A DNA stretch of 6,433 nt from Desulfitobacterium sp. (GCA_012799495.1 JAAZLD010000248.1:1-6433); one strand, 5' to 3'. Positions 1-5,784 are shown, numbered from the stretch's first letter. Notes: generated by a model not told the origin, from the letters alone. Numbers and translations: made by a program.

Positions 1-216
1 AGCCTGTCGAGAGACTACCATGCCTCGGCTCATTGTCAAGGGTCACTTACTACAGCTTTAACCCAAATAATGGTATTTATCAAAGTGGCTAACTTAAACT
101 TGAAATTCTCGTTGATCATAATTATAACATATTATATAATTAGACTAAAGTTGGGTTATGTTAGTTTGGGTTGGTTCTACAACAGTTTAATTGGGGAATG
201 TGGGGTGTTTTTATGA
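1..216 (+). other. Possible 3' end of an unidentified reading frame, partial
   Basis: Frame 1 is open from the first base to a TGA at 214-216, giving 71 codons without a stop. That is somewhat longer than expected by chance in DNA this AT-rich. The first 35 or so residues have a plausible protein composition (for example HASAHCQGSLTTAL). The remainder contains a hydrophobic stretch (FSLIIIITYYII) and becomes poor in charged residues. The second half overlaps the best promoter candidates for the mod operon, which argues that not all of it is coding. It might be the C-terminal end of an upstream gene, possibly a transposase remnant, but I recognise no family. The start lies outside the window. 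Confidence 0.2.
100..140 (+). promoter_or_regulatory. Two overlapping sigma-A-type promoter candidates for the mod operon
   Basis: Candidate 1 has TTGATC at 112-117, a 17-bp spacer and a perfect TATAAT at 135-140. Candidate 2 has TTGAAA at 100-105, a 17-bp spacer and TATAAC at 123-128. The -10 of candidate 1 lies in the perfect palindrome ATTATATAAT (131-140). Starting near 147, the transcript would carry a leader of about 230 nt before modA. The region is generally AT-rich, so chance matches are possible. Confidence 0.5.
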
Positions 217-302
217 TTAGTGAACTAGATGAAGCTAAGATAAACGAACTTTAATCAATAAGAAGGAAGCTATAGCATCATCTTTTATTATAGATTTGGC
301 CT
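213..302 (+). pseudogene. Short broken reading frame in the mod leader
   Basis: An ATG at 213 opens a 13-codon frame (MISELDEAKINEL) that stops at 252-254. The -1 frame takes over exactly at the T run (250-252) and reads LINKKEAIASSFIIDLA before a TAA at 300-302. Restoring a single T would fuse the two into one 30-residue, protein-like sequence. It may be a decayed small gene, a leader peptide, or coincidence. There is no good Shine-Dalgarno sequence in front of it, only GGGG at 202-205. I recognise no family. Confidence 0.15.
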
Positions 303-313
303 AAAATGACTTA

Positions 314-328
314 AGAAGGGACCCTTCT
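314..328. promoter_or_regulatory. Perfect 7-bp inverted repeat in the modA leader
   Basis: AGAAGGG and CCCTTCT flank a single central A, about 46 bp upstream of the modA start. A one-base spacer is too tight for a good RNA hairpin, so a site for a dimeric DNA-binding protein is more likely if it is functional. It does not resemble the E. coli ModE site. No regulator gene is in the window, and a role in molybdate control is only a guess from position. Confidence 0.3.
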
Positions 329-374
329 AATAAAGTGCTAAATTAAGTAGAAGATAATACTTAGGAGGAAAAGG

Positions 375-1181
375 ATGAAGAAATTACTTAGAATTATTAC
401 TTTTGTCACTTTATGTTTTGCCCTTACTTTAACAGGCTGTGGTAACGAGAATCCATCCCAGAAAGATAACTCTGGAACTACCTCAAACTCTGGGGAGTTA
501 ATTGTTTCTGCTGCCGCAAGTCTTAAGGAATCCATGGATGATATCAAGGAGAAATACTCGGAGATCAACCCTGGTATTAAGCTTACATTTAATTTTGGGG
601 GTTCAGGTACTCTCCAACAGCAGATTGAACAAGGTGCACCAGCAGATCTCTTTATCTCTGCAGGGAAACCCCAAATGGATGCTTTAATAGAAAAGGATTT
701 AATGGTTAAGGATAGTGTTACTTCTCTTCTTGTCAATGAATTAGTTCTTGTGGTAGGAAAAGACAACACTGAAATTCAAACCATAGATGATTTGACTAGT
801 GTGAATGTGGTTCAGATCGGTATTGGAACTCCAGAATCTGTTCCAGCAGGTAGATATGCTCAAGAAGCCCTTACTTATCTTGAACTTTGGGAGGAACTTC
901 AGCCAAAGTATGTCATGGCTAAGGATGTAAACCAAGTATTAAACTACGTAGAGACTGGCAATACAGAAGCTGGTATAGTATACAAATCAGATGCCCAGAA
1001 CTCAGATAAAGCAAAAATCGTCACAACTTTTCCCGCAGAAAGTCATGCACCAATTATTTACCCAGCAGGAATCGTAGCAGCCACCCAAAACCAACAAGCT
1101 GCTGAAGAATTTCTGGAATTTTTACAAGGATCAGAAGCCCAAGAAATCTTTGCCCAATACGGCTTTAGAAGTGTTGAGTAG
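375..1181 (+). CDS. modA: Molybdate ABC transporter substrate-binding lipoprotein ModA
   Basis: This protein captures molybdate (usually also tungstate) outside the cell membrane and delivers it to the ModB-ModC importer. It has 268 residues. The signal peptide is a lipoprotein type: a KK start, a hydrophobic core at 7-19 and the lipobox LTGC with lipidated Cys22. A Ser/Asn-rich linker follows, then the mature domain from about residue 41. Family motifs are AAASL (46-50), GGSG (75-78), GAPADLFISA (87-96) and PESVPAGRYA (153-162). By my count Ser49, Ser77, Ala158, Val185 and Tyr203 fall where E. coli ModA has its five oxyanion ligands; spacings from Ala to Val (27) and Val to Tyr (18) match exactly. 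The start is supported by AGGAGG at 363-368, six bases before the ATG. It is the first gene of modABC, with modB starting 30 bp after its stop. Tungstate preference cannot be excluded. Confidence 0.95.
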   Translation: MKKLLRIITFVTLCFALTLTGCGNENPSQKDNSGTTSNSGELIVSAAASLKESMDDIKEKYSEINPGIKLTFNFGGSGTLQQQIEQGAPADLFISAGKPQMDALIEKDLMVKDSVTSLLVNELVLVVGKDNTEIQTIDDLTSVNVVQIGIGTPESVPAGRYAQEALTYLELWEELQPKYVMAKDVNQVLNYVETGNTEAGIVYKSDAQNSDKAKIVTTFPAESHAPIIYPAGIVAATQNQQAAEEFLEFLQGSEAQEIFAQYGFRSVE

Positions 1182-1211
1182 CTTATATTACGAATGATTT
1201 GAGGAATTATT

Positions 1212-1904
1212 ATGGACTTTGATTTTTCACCAATAATCTTATCTGTCAAAGTTGCAACTGCAGCAGTACTTATTGTAGTTATTCTTGCCATTCCTATCGC
1301 TACTCTTATGGCCAAAAGAAGGTTTCCAGGTAAAGCTGTTGTAGAATCTATCCTAACCTTACCTTTGGTTCTACCTCCTTCAGTAGTAGGATTTATTCTC
1401 CTTTATCTTTTTGGAAAAAATGGTCCTATTGGCAAAGCTCTAGGAGAATTATTCGGTGTGACCGTTGTTTTTAGTATCTGGGGTGCCGTCATTGCTGCAG
1501 CAGTAGTATCCTTTCCTATGATGTATCAATCTGTTAAAGCTGCTATTGAAAGCGTGGATCCCCAGGTAGAAAGAGCTGCCCGGACTCTGGGAGCAGGGGA
1601 ACTACGGGTCTTTTTTACCATCACCATTCCTCTAGCTTGGAATGGTGTCATTGCAGGTTTTGTTCTAGCTTTTGCCCGTTCTCTTGGAGAATTTGGAGCC
1701 ACCTTAATGTTAGCAGGTAATATTCCAGGGAGAACTTCTACTATGCCATTAGCTATTTATTTTGCCAGTGAAAGTGGTAACACTCGAGAGGCTTGGATAC
1801 TAGTGGCTATTATGGTACTCTTTAGTTTCTTAGTGATCTTTGGTCTTAATCATTGGAACAAAGGTAATGGCAAGAATTCCGAGGGGAGAATAGCTAATGG
1901 TTAA
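1212..1904 (+). CDS. modB: Molybdate ABC transporter permease ModB
   Basis: This is the membrane channel subunit (230 residues, normal for ModB), which would form a homodimer docking with ModA outside and ModC inside. Hydrophobic segments lie roughly at 10-33, 47-67, 85-106, 144-156 and 193-212, fitting the short binding-protein-dependent permease fold. The cytoplasmic EAA loop that contacts the ATPase reads ERAARTLGAGELRVFFTITI from residue 120 and continues into PLAW. The ModB-typical RSLGEFGATLMLAGNIPG follows at 157-173. The ATG at 1212 has GAGG at 1201-1204, seven bases upstream. The tail after residue 213 is polar and rich in Lys, Asn and Gly. The last 8 nt overlap the modC start, so translational coupling with modC is likely. 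Family assignment is firm; CysT/CysW sulfate permeases are relatives, but the ModA neighbour decides. Confidence 0.94.
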   Translation: MDFDFSPIILSVKVATAAVLIVVILAIPIATLMAKRRFPGKAVVESILTLPLVLPPSVVGFILLYLFGKNGPIGKALGELFGVTVVFSIWGAVIAAAVVSFPMMYQSVKAAIESVDPQVERAARTLGAGELRVFFTITIPLAWNGVIAGFVLAFARSLGEFGATLMLAGNIPGRTSTMPLAIYFASESGNTREAWILVAIMVLFSFLVIFGLNHWNKGNGKNSEGRIANG

Positions 1905-2553
1905 AGTAAAAATTAAGAGAATACTTCCTTCCTTTACCTTGGAAGTAGATTTTCAAGTTGCTAATGAAATCTTAGTTCTTGTGGGACCCTCAGGAGCGGG
2001 AAAATCAACTATCCTCCAATGTATAGCAGGATTACAAACACCTGAAGAAGGGGAGATTCGTGTTAAAGATAAGATTCTTTATTCCTCTATCTCAAAGATT
2101 AATCTTCCAGTTCGGAAGAGACGTATTGGGTACGTCTTTCAAGATTATGCTCTTTTCCCTCATATGACTGTGGAAAAAAACGTTCTTTATGGCCAACCAA
2201 AAGAAAGCAAATCAGAGAAAGCTTTAAGTTTAGAAGAAATATTAGAAATGCTCAAAATCAGTCATCTAGCCAAAAGATACCCAAGGGAAATCTCTGGCGG
2301 AGAAAAACAGCGGACCGCCTTAGCCCGGGCTCTCATGACGGAACCAGAGCTTATGCTCCTAGATGAACCCCTTTCCGCCCTGGATCCTGATACAAGAGGC
2401 TTACTCCAGCAAGAATTATTTAAACTCCAAAAACACTGGGGAATCCCCTTTATCATGGTCACCCACGATATGCAAGAGGCACAGCTCCTTGGGAATCAAA
2501 TATTACGCATAGAAAATGGCGTCTTCGTAAGTGTAGCCACGGGGACAGGTTAG
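1897..2553 (+). CDS. modC: Molybdate ABC transporter ATPase ModC, short form with a repeat-derived C-terminus
   Basis: This is the ATP-hydrolysing subunit that powers ModB. All nucleotide-binding motifs are present: Walker A GPSGAGKST (30-38), Q-loop Gln82 in VFQDYALFPHM, signature SGGEKQR (133-139), Walker B LMLLDE (152-157), D-loop SALD (160-163) and switch His190. At 218 residues it stops just after the ATPase domain and lacks the C-terminal molybdate-binding MOP/TOBE domain of classical ModC of about 350 residues, though short ModC proteins also exist. Its final residues ATGTG (214-218) and the TAG stop are encoded by the GCCACGGGGACAGGT repeat that begins at 2535, so the natural 3' end was probably replaced. 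The start overlaps modB by 8 nt, with GAGGGGA at 1881-1887 as ribosome binding site. The ATPase core looks intact, so activity is likely; loss of a regulatory domain is an inference. Confidence 0.9.
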   Translation: MVKVKIKRILPSFTLEVDFQVANEILVLVGPSGAGKSTILQCIAGLQTPEEGEIRVKDKILYSSISKINLPVRKRRIGYVFQDYALFPHMTVEKNVLYGQPKESKSEKALSLEEILEMLKISHLAKRYPREISGGEKQRTALARALMTEPELMLLDEPLSALDPDTRGLLQQELFKLQKHWGIPFIMVTHDMQEAQLLGNQILRIENGVFVSVATGTG

Positions 2554-2602
2554 CTGGCTCACTCTCAAATCTGAGCCATGGGGACAGGTTAGGTGGTTCA
2601 CT
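2535..2602 (+). repeat. Tandem pair of 29-bp GGGGACAGGTTAG repeats
   Basis: Copy 1 (2535-2563) and copy 2 (2574-2602) agree at 26 of 29 positions and are separated by 10 bp, giving a 39-bp period. Both contain the core GGGGACAGGTTAG. Between them, TGGCTCA (2555-2561) and TGAGCCA (2572-2578) form a 7-bp hairpin arm pair. The first copy overlaps the end of modC and provides its stop codon. The pair is the left, forward-oriented part of the larger cassette. Confidence 0.85.
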
Positions 2603-2703
2603 TTTTCATCAAAGGGTGAGATTATTTGACCTACCTTTTTTATTTGCATCATACCGTACGTTCGCAATACTTCCCACCTTTAAAAATATTACAAGCTTTC
2701 TCC

Positions 2704-2839
2704 ATGTAGCGTGCCGTTTGACCTGTCCCCGTGGCACAGTCCCCGTGGCACATGTATCCCCTTGGCACACATGTAGCGTGCCATTTGACCTGTCCCCGTG
2801 GCGCACCCGTGGCACGCGTGTCCCCGTGGCACGCTCCAT
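2704..2839 (-). repeat. Cluster of GTCCCCGTGGCAC units, reverse-oriented half of the cassette
   Basis: A 32-bp unit starting ATGTAGCGTGCC and ending ACCTGTCCCCGTGGC occurs at 2704-2735 and 2771-2802 with one mismatch, a 67-bp period. Shorter GTCCCCGTGGC[A/G]C blocks occur at 2725-2737, 2739-2751, 2792-2804 and 2820-2832, with a degenerate copy at 2756-2768 and a partial CCGTGGCAC at 2807-2815. AGCGTGCC (2708-2715) pairs perfectly with GGCACGCT (2828-2835), and GCGTGCC at 2776-2782 pairs with GGCACGC at 2811-2817, so several alternative hairpins are possible. The block is visibly richer in GC than its surroundings. Irregular unit lengths and mixed orientation rule out a CRISPR array. Confidence 0.85.
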
Positions 2840-2857
2840 CCCTGGCCCACTACTACC

Positions 2858-2897
2858 AAAGCCTTTGCTGCAGAATAATGCAGTAAGGGCTTTTTTT
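2858..2897 (+). terminator. Strong intrinsic terminator after the mod operon
   Basis: AAAGCCTTTGCTGCA (2858-2872) pairs with TGCAGTAAGGGCTTT (2879-2893) along all 15 positions, including two G-U pairs, around the 6-nt loop GAATAA. A run of seven T (2891-2897) follows. It ends mod transcription and isolates the next operon. It lies about 300 bp past modC, on the far side of the repeat cassette, suggesting that the cassette came to sit between modC and its own terminator. Confidence 0.9.
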
Positions 2898-2931
2898 ATT
2901 CCAATCAATCACCCATCTCCTTCGAGTTCAA

Positions 2932-2937
2932 TATAAT
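2932..2937 (+). promoter_or_regulatory. Candidate -10 box for the second ABC operon
   Basis: A perfect TATAAT lies between the mod terminator and the GTG start at 2969. No good -35 is visible 16-18 bp upstream, and there is no extended TG. A promoter is needed here because of the terminator just before, but it may depend on an activator or another sigma factor. The short gap (2898-2968) has no room for a TPP or FMN riboswitch. Confidence 0.35.
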
Positions 2938-2968
2938 ATTACAGATAGTGAAAGAAGGGGGGAGGTAA

Positions 2969-3736
2969 GTGAAAAAGATAGTCCAGATTCAAAACCTAGG
3001 GATGAAGTATCAATCCCTGAACGGGGAAATCAACGCCCTAACCAAAATAAATCTAGATATACATGAAGGTGAATTCGTCAGCATAGTGGGTCCCAGTGGA
3101 TGTGGCAAATCCACTTTACTATCTATTATCAGTGGACTTATTAAACCTACTGAAGGTAGGGTTCTAGTGGATGGAGAGACTGTGTCCGGAACTTCTCGCA
3201 AAATTGGCTATATGCTTCAAAAAGACCATCTCTTTGAGTGGCGAACCATTCAGGGCAATATTCGACTAGGACTAGAAATCCAAAAAAACATTACCCCCGA
3301 TACTAAAGCTTATATGGAACATCTTTTACAAACTTATGGATTATTTGAGTTTCGCCATAAGTATCCTAGCCAGCTTTCCGGTGGAATGCGGCAGAGAGCG
3401 GCTTTAATACGTACCCTTGTCACCAACCCACAAATATTACTCTTAGATGAGGCCTTTTCAGCTTTGGATTATCAAACTCGCTTAGCAGTTAATGAAGATA
3501 TATATTCCATTATCAAAAAAGAAAACAAAACCGCCATTATGGTTACCCACGATATTGCAGAAAGCATCAGCATGGCTGACCGGGTTGTAGTTTTAAGTCG
3601 CCGCCCTGGTACTATCAAAGAAATTTATTCAATTGAAATAGACATTGAAGAACGGACTCCCTTATCCTCCCGGGAAGCACCTGAATTCCAATTCTATTTT
3701 CAAGAGATATGGAAGGAGCTGGATGTCCATGTCTAA
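2969..3736 (+). CDS. ABC transporter ATPase, nitrate/sulfonate/taurine or ThiZ-like
   Basis: This cytoplasmic ATPase subunit (255 residues) would drive the permease encoded next. Motifs are Walker A GPSGCGKST (41-49), Q-loop Gln84 in MLQKDHLFEW, signature LSGGMRQR (136-143), Walker B ILLLDEA (156-162), D-loop SALD (164-167) and His194 (VTHD). The LQKDHLFEWRT stretch and the ending 'VVLSRRPGTIKEIYSI' are typical of the SsuB/TauB/NrtD/ThiZ branch. Translation starts with GTG at 2969 after a G-rich Shine-Dalgarno at 2957-2965. The gap from GGAGG to GTG is only 3 nt, but the next ATG (3002) would cut into the first strand of the domain. It overlaps the permease gene. Substrate is unknown: the branch includes transporters for sulfonates, taurine, nitrate, cyanate and thiamine precursors. 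Confidence 0.9.
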   Translation: MKKIVQIQNLGMKYQSLNGEINALTKINLDIHEGEFVSIVGPSGCGKSTLLSIISGLIKPTEGRVLVDGETVSGTSRKIGYMLQKDHLFEWRTIQGNIRLGLEIQKNITPDTKAYMEHLLQTYGLFEFRHKYPSQLSGGMRQRAALIRTLVTNPQILLLDEAFSALDYQTRLAVNEDIYSIIKKENKTAIMVTHDIAESISMADRVVVLSRRPGTIKEIYSIEIDIEERTPLSSREAPEFQFYFQEIWKELDVHV

Positions 3737-4559
3737 CACTAAGCTTGAACTTACCCCTGGCCCAGCAACTTCACCAGAGCACGAGGCCTTTCTTCGTAGT
3801 GTGCGGATGGAAAAGATTAAAGTCCGGGTAACTCAGATCCTTATCCTCGTTATAGCTTTTGGCTTATGGGAAATCTGTGCCCAACTTAGGATCGTAGACC
3901 CTTTTATTACTAGTCAACCAAGTCGAGTTATTCAAACTATCTTTACCCTCCACCAAGAAGGCGTTCTCTTCCACCATATTGCCGTAACTTGTGTGGAAAC
4001 TATTATAGGTTTTCTTTTAGGAACCATCCTTGGGACCATTATTGCCGTTTTCCTTTGGTGGTCAGAATTCATCTCCAAAGTTGCGGAACCTTACCTAGTT
4101 ATCCTTAATAGTCTTCCCAAAATTGCCCTCGGTCCTATTTTTATCGTTTGGATCGGGGCCGGACCGGCAGCTATTATCGTCATGACCCTAGCTATTTCCC
4201 TAATTGTCACTATCCTCGAAGTCCTCAATGGCTTTATCGCCATCGACAAGGAAAAAATCAAACTAGTTCATATCTTTGGCGGCAGTAAAACTCAAGTTTT
4301 GAGAAAAGTCCTCTTACCAGCATCTTTTCCCACTATCGTTAATGCCCTAAAAATCAATGTAGGATTGTCCTGGGTAGGTGTCATTGTTGGGGAATTCTTG
4401 GTCTCCAAAGCAGGCCTAGGCTATCTTATCGTCTATGGTGGGCAAGTATTTAGATTAGATTTGGTTATGACTAGTGTATTTATCCTGGGCATTGCGGCAG
4501 CAGTAATGTATCAGGGGGTGGTACTATTTGAAAAGATAGTAGTTAAAAACCCCAAGTAA
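3729..4559 (+). CDS. ABC transporter permease, SsuC/TauC/ThiX-like
   Basis: This is the integral membrane subunit of the second importer (276 residues). Hydrophobic segments lie near 34-52, 88-109, 122-142, 145-165, 207-224 and 246-265, the usual six-helix layout. The EAA coupling loop is at about 167-201 and contains HIFGGSKTQVLRKVLLPASF followed by P. The branch-typical NSLPKIALGPIFIVWIG is at 127-143. A polar N-terminus of about 30 residues precedes helix 1. The start is ambiguous. ATG 3729 lies 10 nt after AAGGAG (3713-3718) and overlaps the ATPase gene by 8 nt; ATG 3723 is only 4 nt after it. I prefer 3729. The frame is also open upstream to 3645, but that part is inside the ATPase gene and lacks a ribosome binding site. 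Substrate not determinable. Confidence 0.9.
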   Translation: MSNTKLELTPGPATSPEHEAFLRSVRMEKIKVRVTQILILVIAFGLWEICAQLRIVDPFITSQPSRVIQTIFTLHQEGVLFHHIAVTCVETIIGFLLGTILGTIIAVFLWWSEFISKVAEPYLVILNSLPKIALGPIFIVWIGAGPAAIIVMTLAISLIVTILEVLNGFIAIDKEKIKLVHIFGGSKTQVLRKVLLPASFPTIVNALKINVGLSWVGVIVGEFLVSKAGLGYLIVYGGQVFRLDLVMTSVFILGIAAAVMYQGVVLFEKIVVKNPK

Positions 4560-4591
4560 CCCAAGGTCATGTTAAGGAGTATCAGAGTTAC

Positions 4592-4615
4592 GGAACATCA
4601 AAGGAGGAGAGTTCC
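4592..4615 (+). promoter_or_regulatory. Ribosome binding site displayed in a small hairpin loop
   Basis: GGAAC (4592-4596) can pair with GTTCC (4611-4615), which abuts the ATG at 4616. The strong AGGAGG (4602-4607, 8 nt from the ATG) lies in the 14-nt loop. The stem is only 5 bp, so it may simply keep the site exposed or be accidental. Confidence 0.3.
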
Positions 4616-5629
4616 ATGAAAAGTTCCATCCGTTTTTTAGGGGTGGCTTTAATAATAATAGCTTTAGTACTTACCGGATGTAGCGGTTCAAATGGGAAGA
4701 AGGAATCCCTAACTAAGATTCGCTTATCCGAGGTAACCCACTCTATCTTTTATGCACCCCAATATGTGGCCCTTACCCAAGGCTTATTCGAAGAAGAAGG
4801 GTTAGAAATTGAACTATACAATGGAGCAGGAGCAGATAAAGTGATGACTGCAGTGCTCACAGATCAGGTGGAGATCGGTTTCGCCGGTCCAGAGGCAGCC
4901 ATCTATGTTTATAATGAAGGAAAAGAAGATAATGCCATAGTTTTTGCCCAACTAACCAATGGAGATGGGACCTTCCTTATGGGAAGAGATCCAGAACCTA
5001 ATTTCCAATGGAGTGATGTCAAAGGGAAATCCATCATCGGCGGCCGCAAAGGTGGTATGCCGGAAATTATTCTCCAGTATGTTTTGCGTAACCATGGGGT
5101 AGAGCCAGGAGTGGATGTCCACATTGATACCACCATGCAATTTGCCGCCATGCCAGGGGCCTTTCTAGGAGGCCAAGGGGATTATGTGATCCTCTTTGAA
5201 CCTACAGCCTCGGAAATGGAAAGGGAAGGTAAAGGTTATGTTTTAGCTTCCTTAGGAGAAGCTAGCGGAGAGATCCCTTATACGGCTTATTTTGCTAAAA
5301 AAAGCTACATGGAAAAACATCCCAATATCATTCAAAAATTTACCAACGCCATCTATAAAGGGCAACTATGGGTAGACTCCCACAGTCCAGAGGAAATTGC
5401 CCAAGCCCTGAAACCACACTTCCCCGAGGCTGATGATGAAATTCTGGTTACAGTAGCAAAACGCTATAAAGAACAAAATAGCTGGAAAAAAGACCCTATA
5501 CTATTAGAAGATGATTTTAAGGCTCTGCAAAAAGCGTTACAAGATGCAGGAGAATTAAGTCAGGCAGTCCCCTACGATCAAATAGTGACAAAGGTCTTTG
5601 GAGAAGAGGCTATAACCAAGGTAAAATAG
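4616..5629 (+). CDS. ABC transporter substrate-binding lipoprotein, NMT1/THI5-like (SsuA/ThiY class)
   Basis: This extracellular lipoprotein (337 residues) would capture the substrate of the second importer. The signal peptide has Arg6, a hydrophobic core at 8-19 and the lipobox LTGC with Cys22. The mature domain begins near residue 34 with KIRLSEVTHSIFYAPQYVAL, the typical first strand and helix of this class. It continues with QGLFEEEGLEIELYNGAGAD (55-74), VEIGFAGPEAAIYVY (85-99) and GKSIIGGRKGGMPE (137-150). These features place it with NMT1/THI5-like proteins that bind sulfonates, nitrate or pyrimidine thiamine precursors, and with the many uncharacterised Firmicute members (B. subtilis YtlA is one relative I would compare). 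The ligand cannot be deduced. It follows the permease by about 55 nt, has a strong AGGAGG at 4602-4607, and is last in its operon, an uncommon but known position for the binding protein. Confidence 0.9.
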   Translation: MKSSIRFLGVALIIIALVLTGCSGSNGKKESLTKIRLSEVTHSIFYAPQYVALTQGLFEEEGLEIELYNGAGADKVMTAVLTDQVEIGFAGPEAAIYVYNEGKEDNAIVFAQLTNGDGTFLMGRDPEPNFQWSDVKGKSIIGGRKGGMPEIILQYVLRNHGVEPGVDVHIDTTMQFAAMPGAFLGGQGDYVILFEPTASEMEREGKGYVLASLGEASGEIPYTAYFAKKSYMEKHPNIIQKFTNAIYKGQLWVDSHSPEEIAQALKPHFPEADDEILVTVAKRYKEQNSWKKDPILLEDDFKALQKALQDAGELSQAVPYDQIVTKVFGEEAITKVK

Positions 5630-5667
5630 CCTAAGGGAAAAGGATATAGTCAAAATAAATTGCCTAG

Positions 5668-5711
5668 CTAAAGCTAAAAATAAATAGCCTAAAGCTAGAA
5701 TCCTAAAGCTA
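5668..5711 (+). repeat. Three short CTAAAGCTA repeats
   Basis: CTAAAGCTA occurs at 5668-5676, 5689-5697 and 5703-5711. The last two are part of an 11-bp CCTAAAGCTAG (5688-5698 and 5702-5712) with a 14-bp period. They lie in the AT-rich gap after the second operon, where no clear intrinsic terminator can be seen. They could be a degenerate tandem repeat or protein sites; no function is indicated. Confidence 0.5.
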
Positions 5712-5751
5712 GTAAGGAAAAGCTTATTTGCTAAAAATTCCATTAAACCTA

Positions 5752-5780
5752 TTGAACCCACTAAAATTTTATGTTAAGAT
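5752..5780 (+). promoter_or_regulatory. Promoter of the T-box/trpX transcript
   Basis: TTGAAC (5752-5757) is followed by a 17-bp spacer and TAAGAT (5775-5780). TG at 5772-5773 makes an extended -10. Transcription would begin near 5787, just at the base of T-box stem I, which agrees with the usual T-box arrangement. Confidence 0.6.
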
Positions 5781-5784
5781 GATT

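Larger units (their letters stand above)
2535..2839. mobile_element. REP-like, inverted-repeat cassette, probably non-autonomous
   Basis: The left side carries GCCACGGGGACAGGT at 2536-2550. Its perfect reverse complement ACCTGTCCCCGTGGC occurs twice on the right, at 2721-2735 and 2788-2802. A core of about 100 bp (2603-2703), with no convincing gene, lies between. It includes a degenerate TTTGACCTACC at 2625-2635. The right block is itself bounded by a 12-bp inverted pair with one mismatch (2704-2715 and 2828-2839). Units of the type 'GGGGACAGGT...GTGGCAC' are, to my knowledge, widespread intergenic repeats in Firmicutes, possibly mobilised in trans by REP-associated tyrosine transposases. 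No transposase is in the window, and I cannot identify target-site duplications. Confidence 0.6.

Noticed and set aside
353..358. GATAAT as the -10 box of the modA promoter
   Set aside because: Transcription would begin within the modA ribosome binding site, and no -35 is seen at the right distance.
141..374. Molybdenum-cofactor riboswitch in the modA leader
   Set aside because: I could not find the conserved helices or a terminator/antiterminator pair. The only regular structure is the tight palindrome at 314-328.
338..769. A 143-codon frame on the minus strand
   Set aside because: It lies opposite the start of modA, which has a firm family match, lipobox and ribosome binding site. The minus-strand product shows no family features.
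2704..2839. CRISPR array
   Set aside because: Units vary in length and spacing, are partly adjacent without spacers, and occur in both orientations across the cassette. No cas gene is present.
2609..2936. Frames on both strands across the repeat cassette (about 100 codons each)
   Set aside because: They are translations of the repeats themselves, giving repetitive Thr/Gly/Val/Pro-rich sequence. One also runs through the mod terminator.
3645..3728. Longer N-terminus for the second permease
   Set aside because: It would lie wholly within the ATPase gene, lacks a ribosome binding site, and its translation is unlike the start of SsuC-type permeases.
4909..5151. Minus-strand frames inside the second binding-protein gene
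   Set aside because: They are shadows of a well-supported plus-strand gene with continuous family similarity.
5555..5761. A 68-codon minus-strand frame
   Set aside because: It overlaps the end of the binding-protein gene and the AT-rich gap, has no recognisable features, and is expected by chance.
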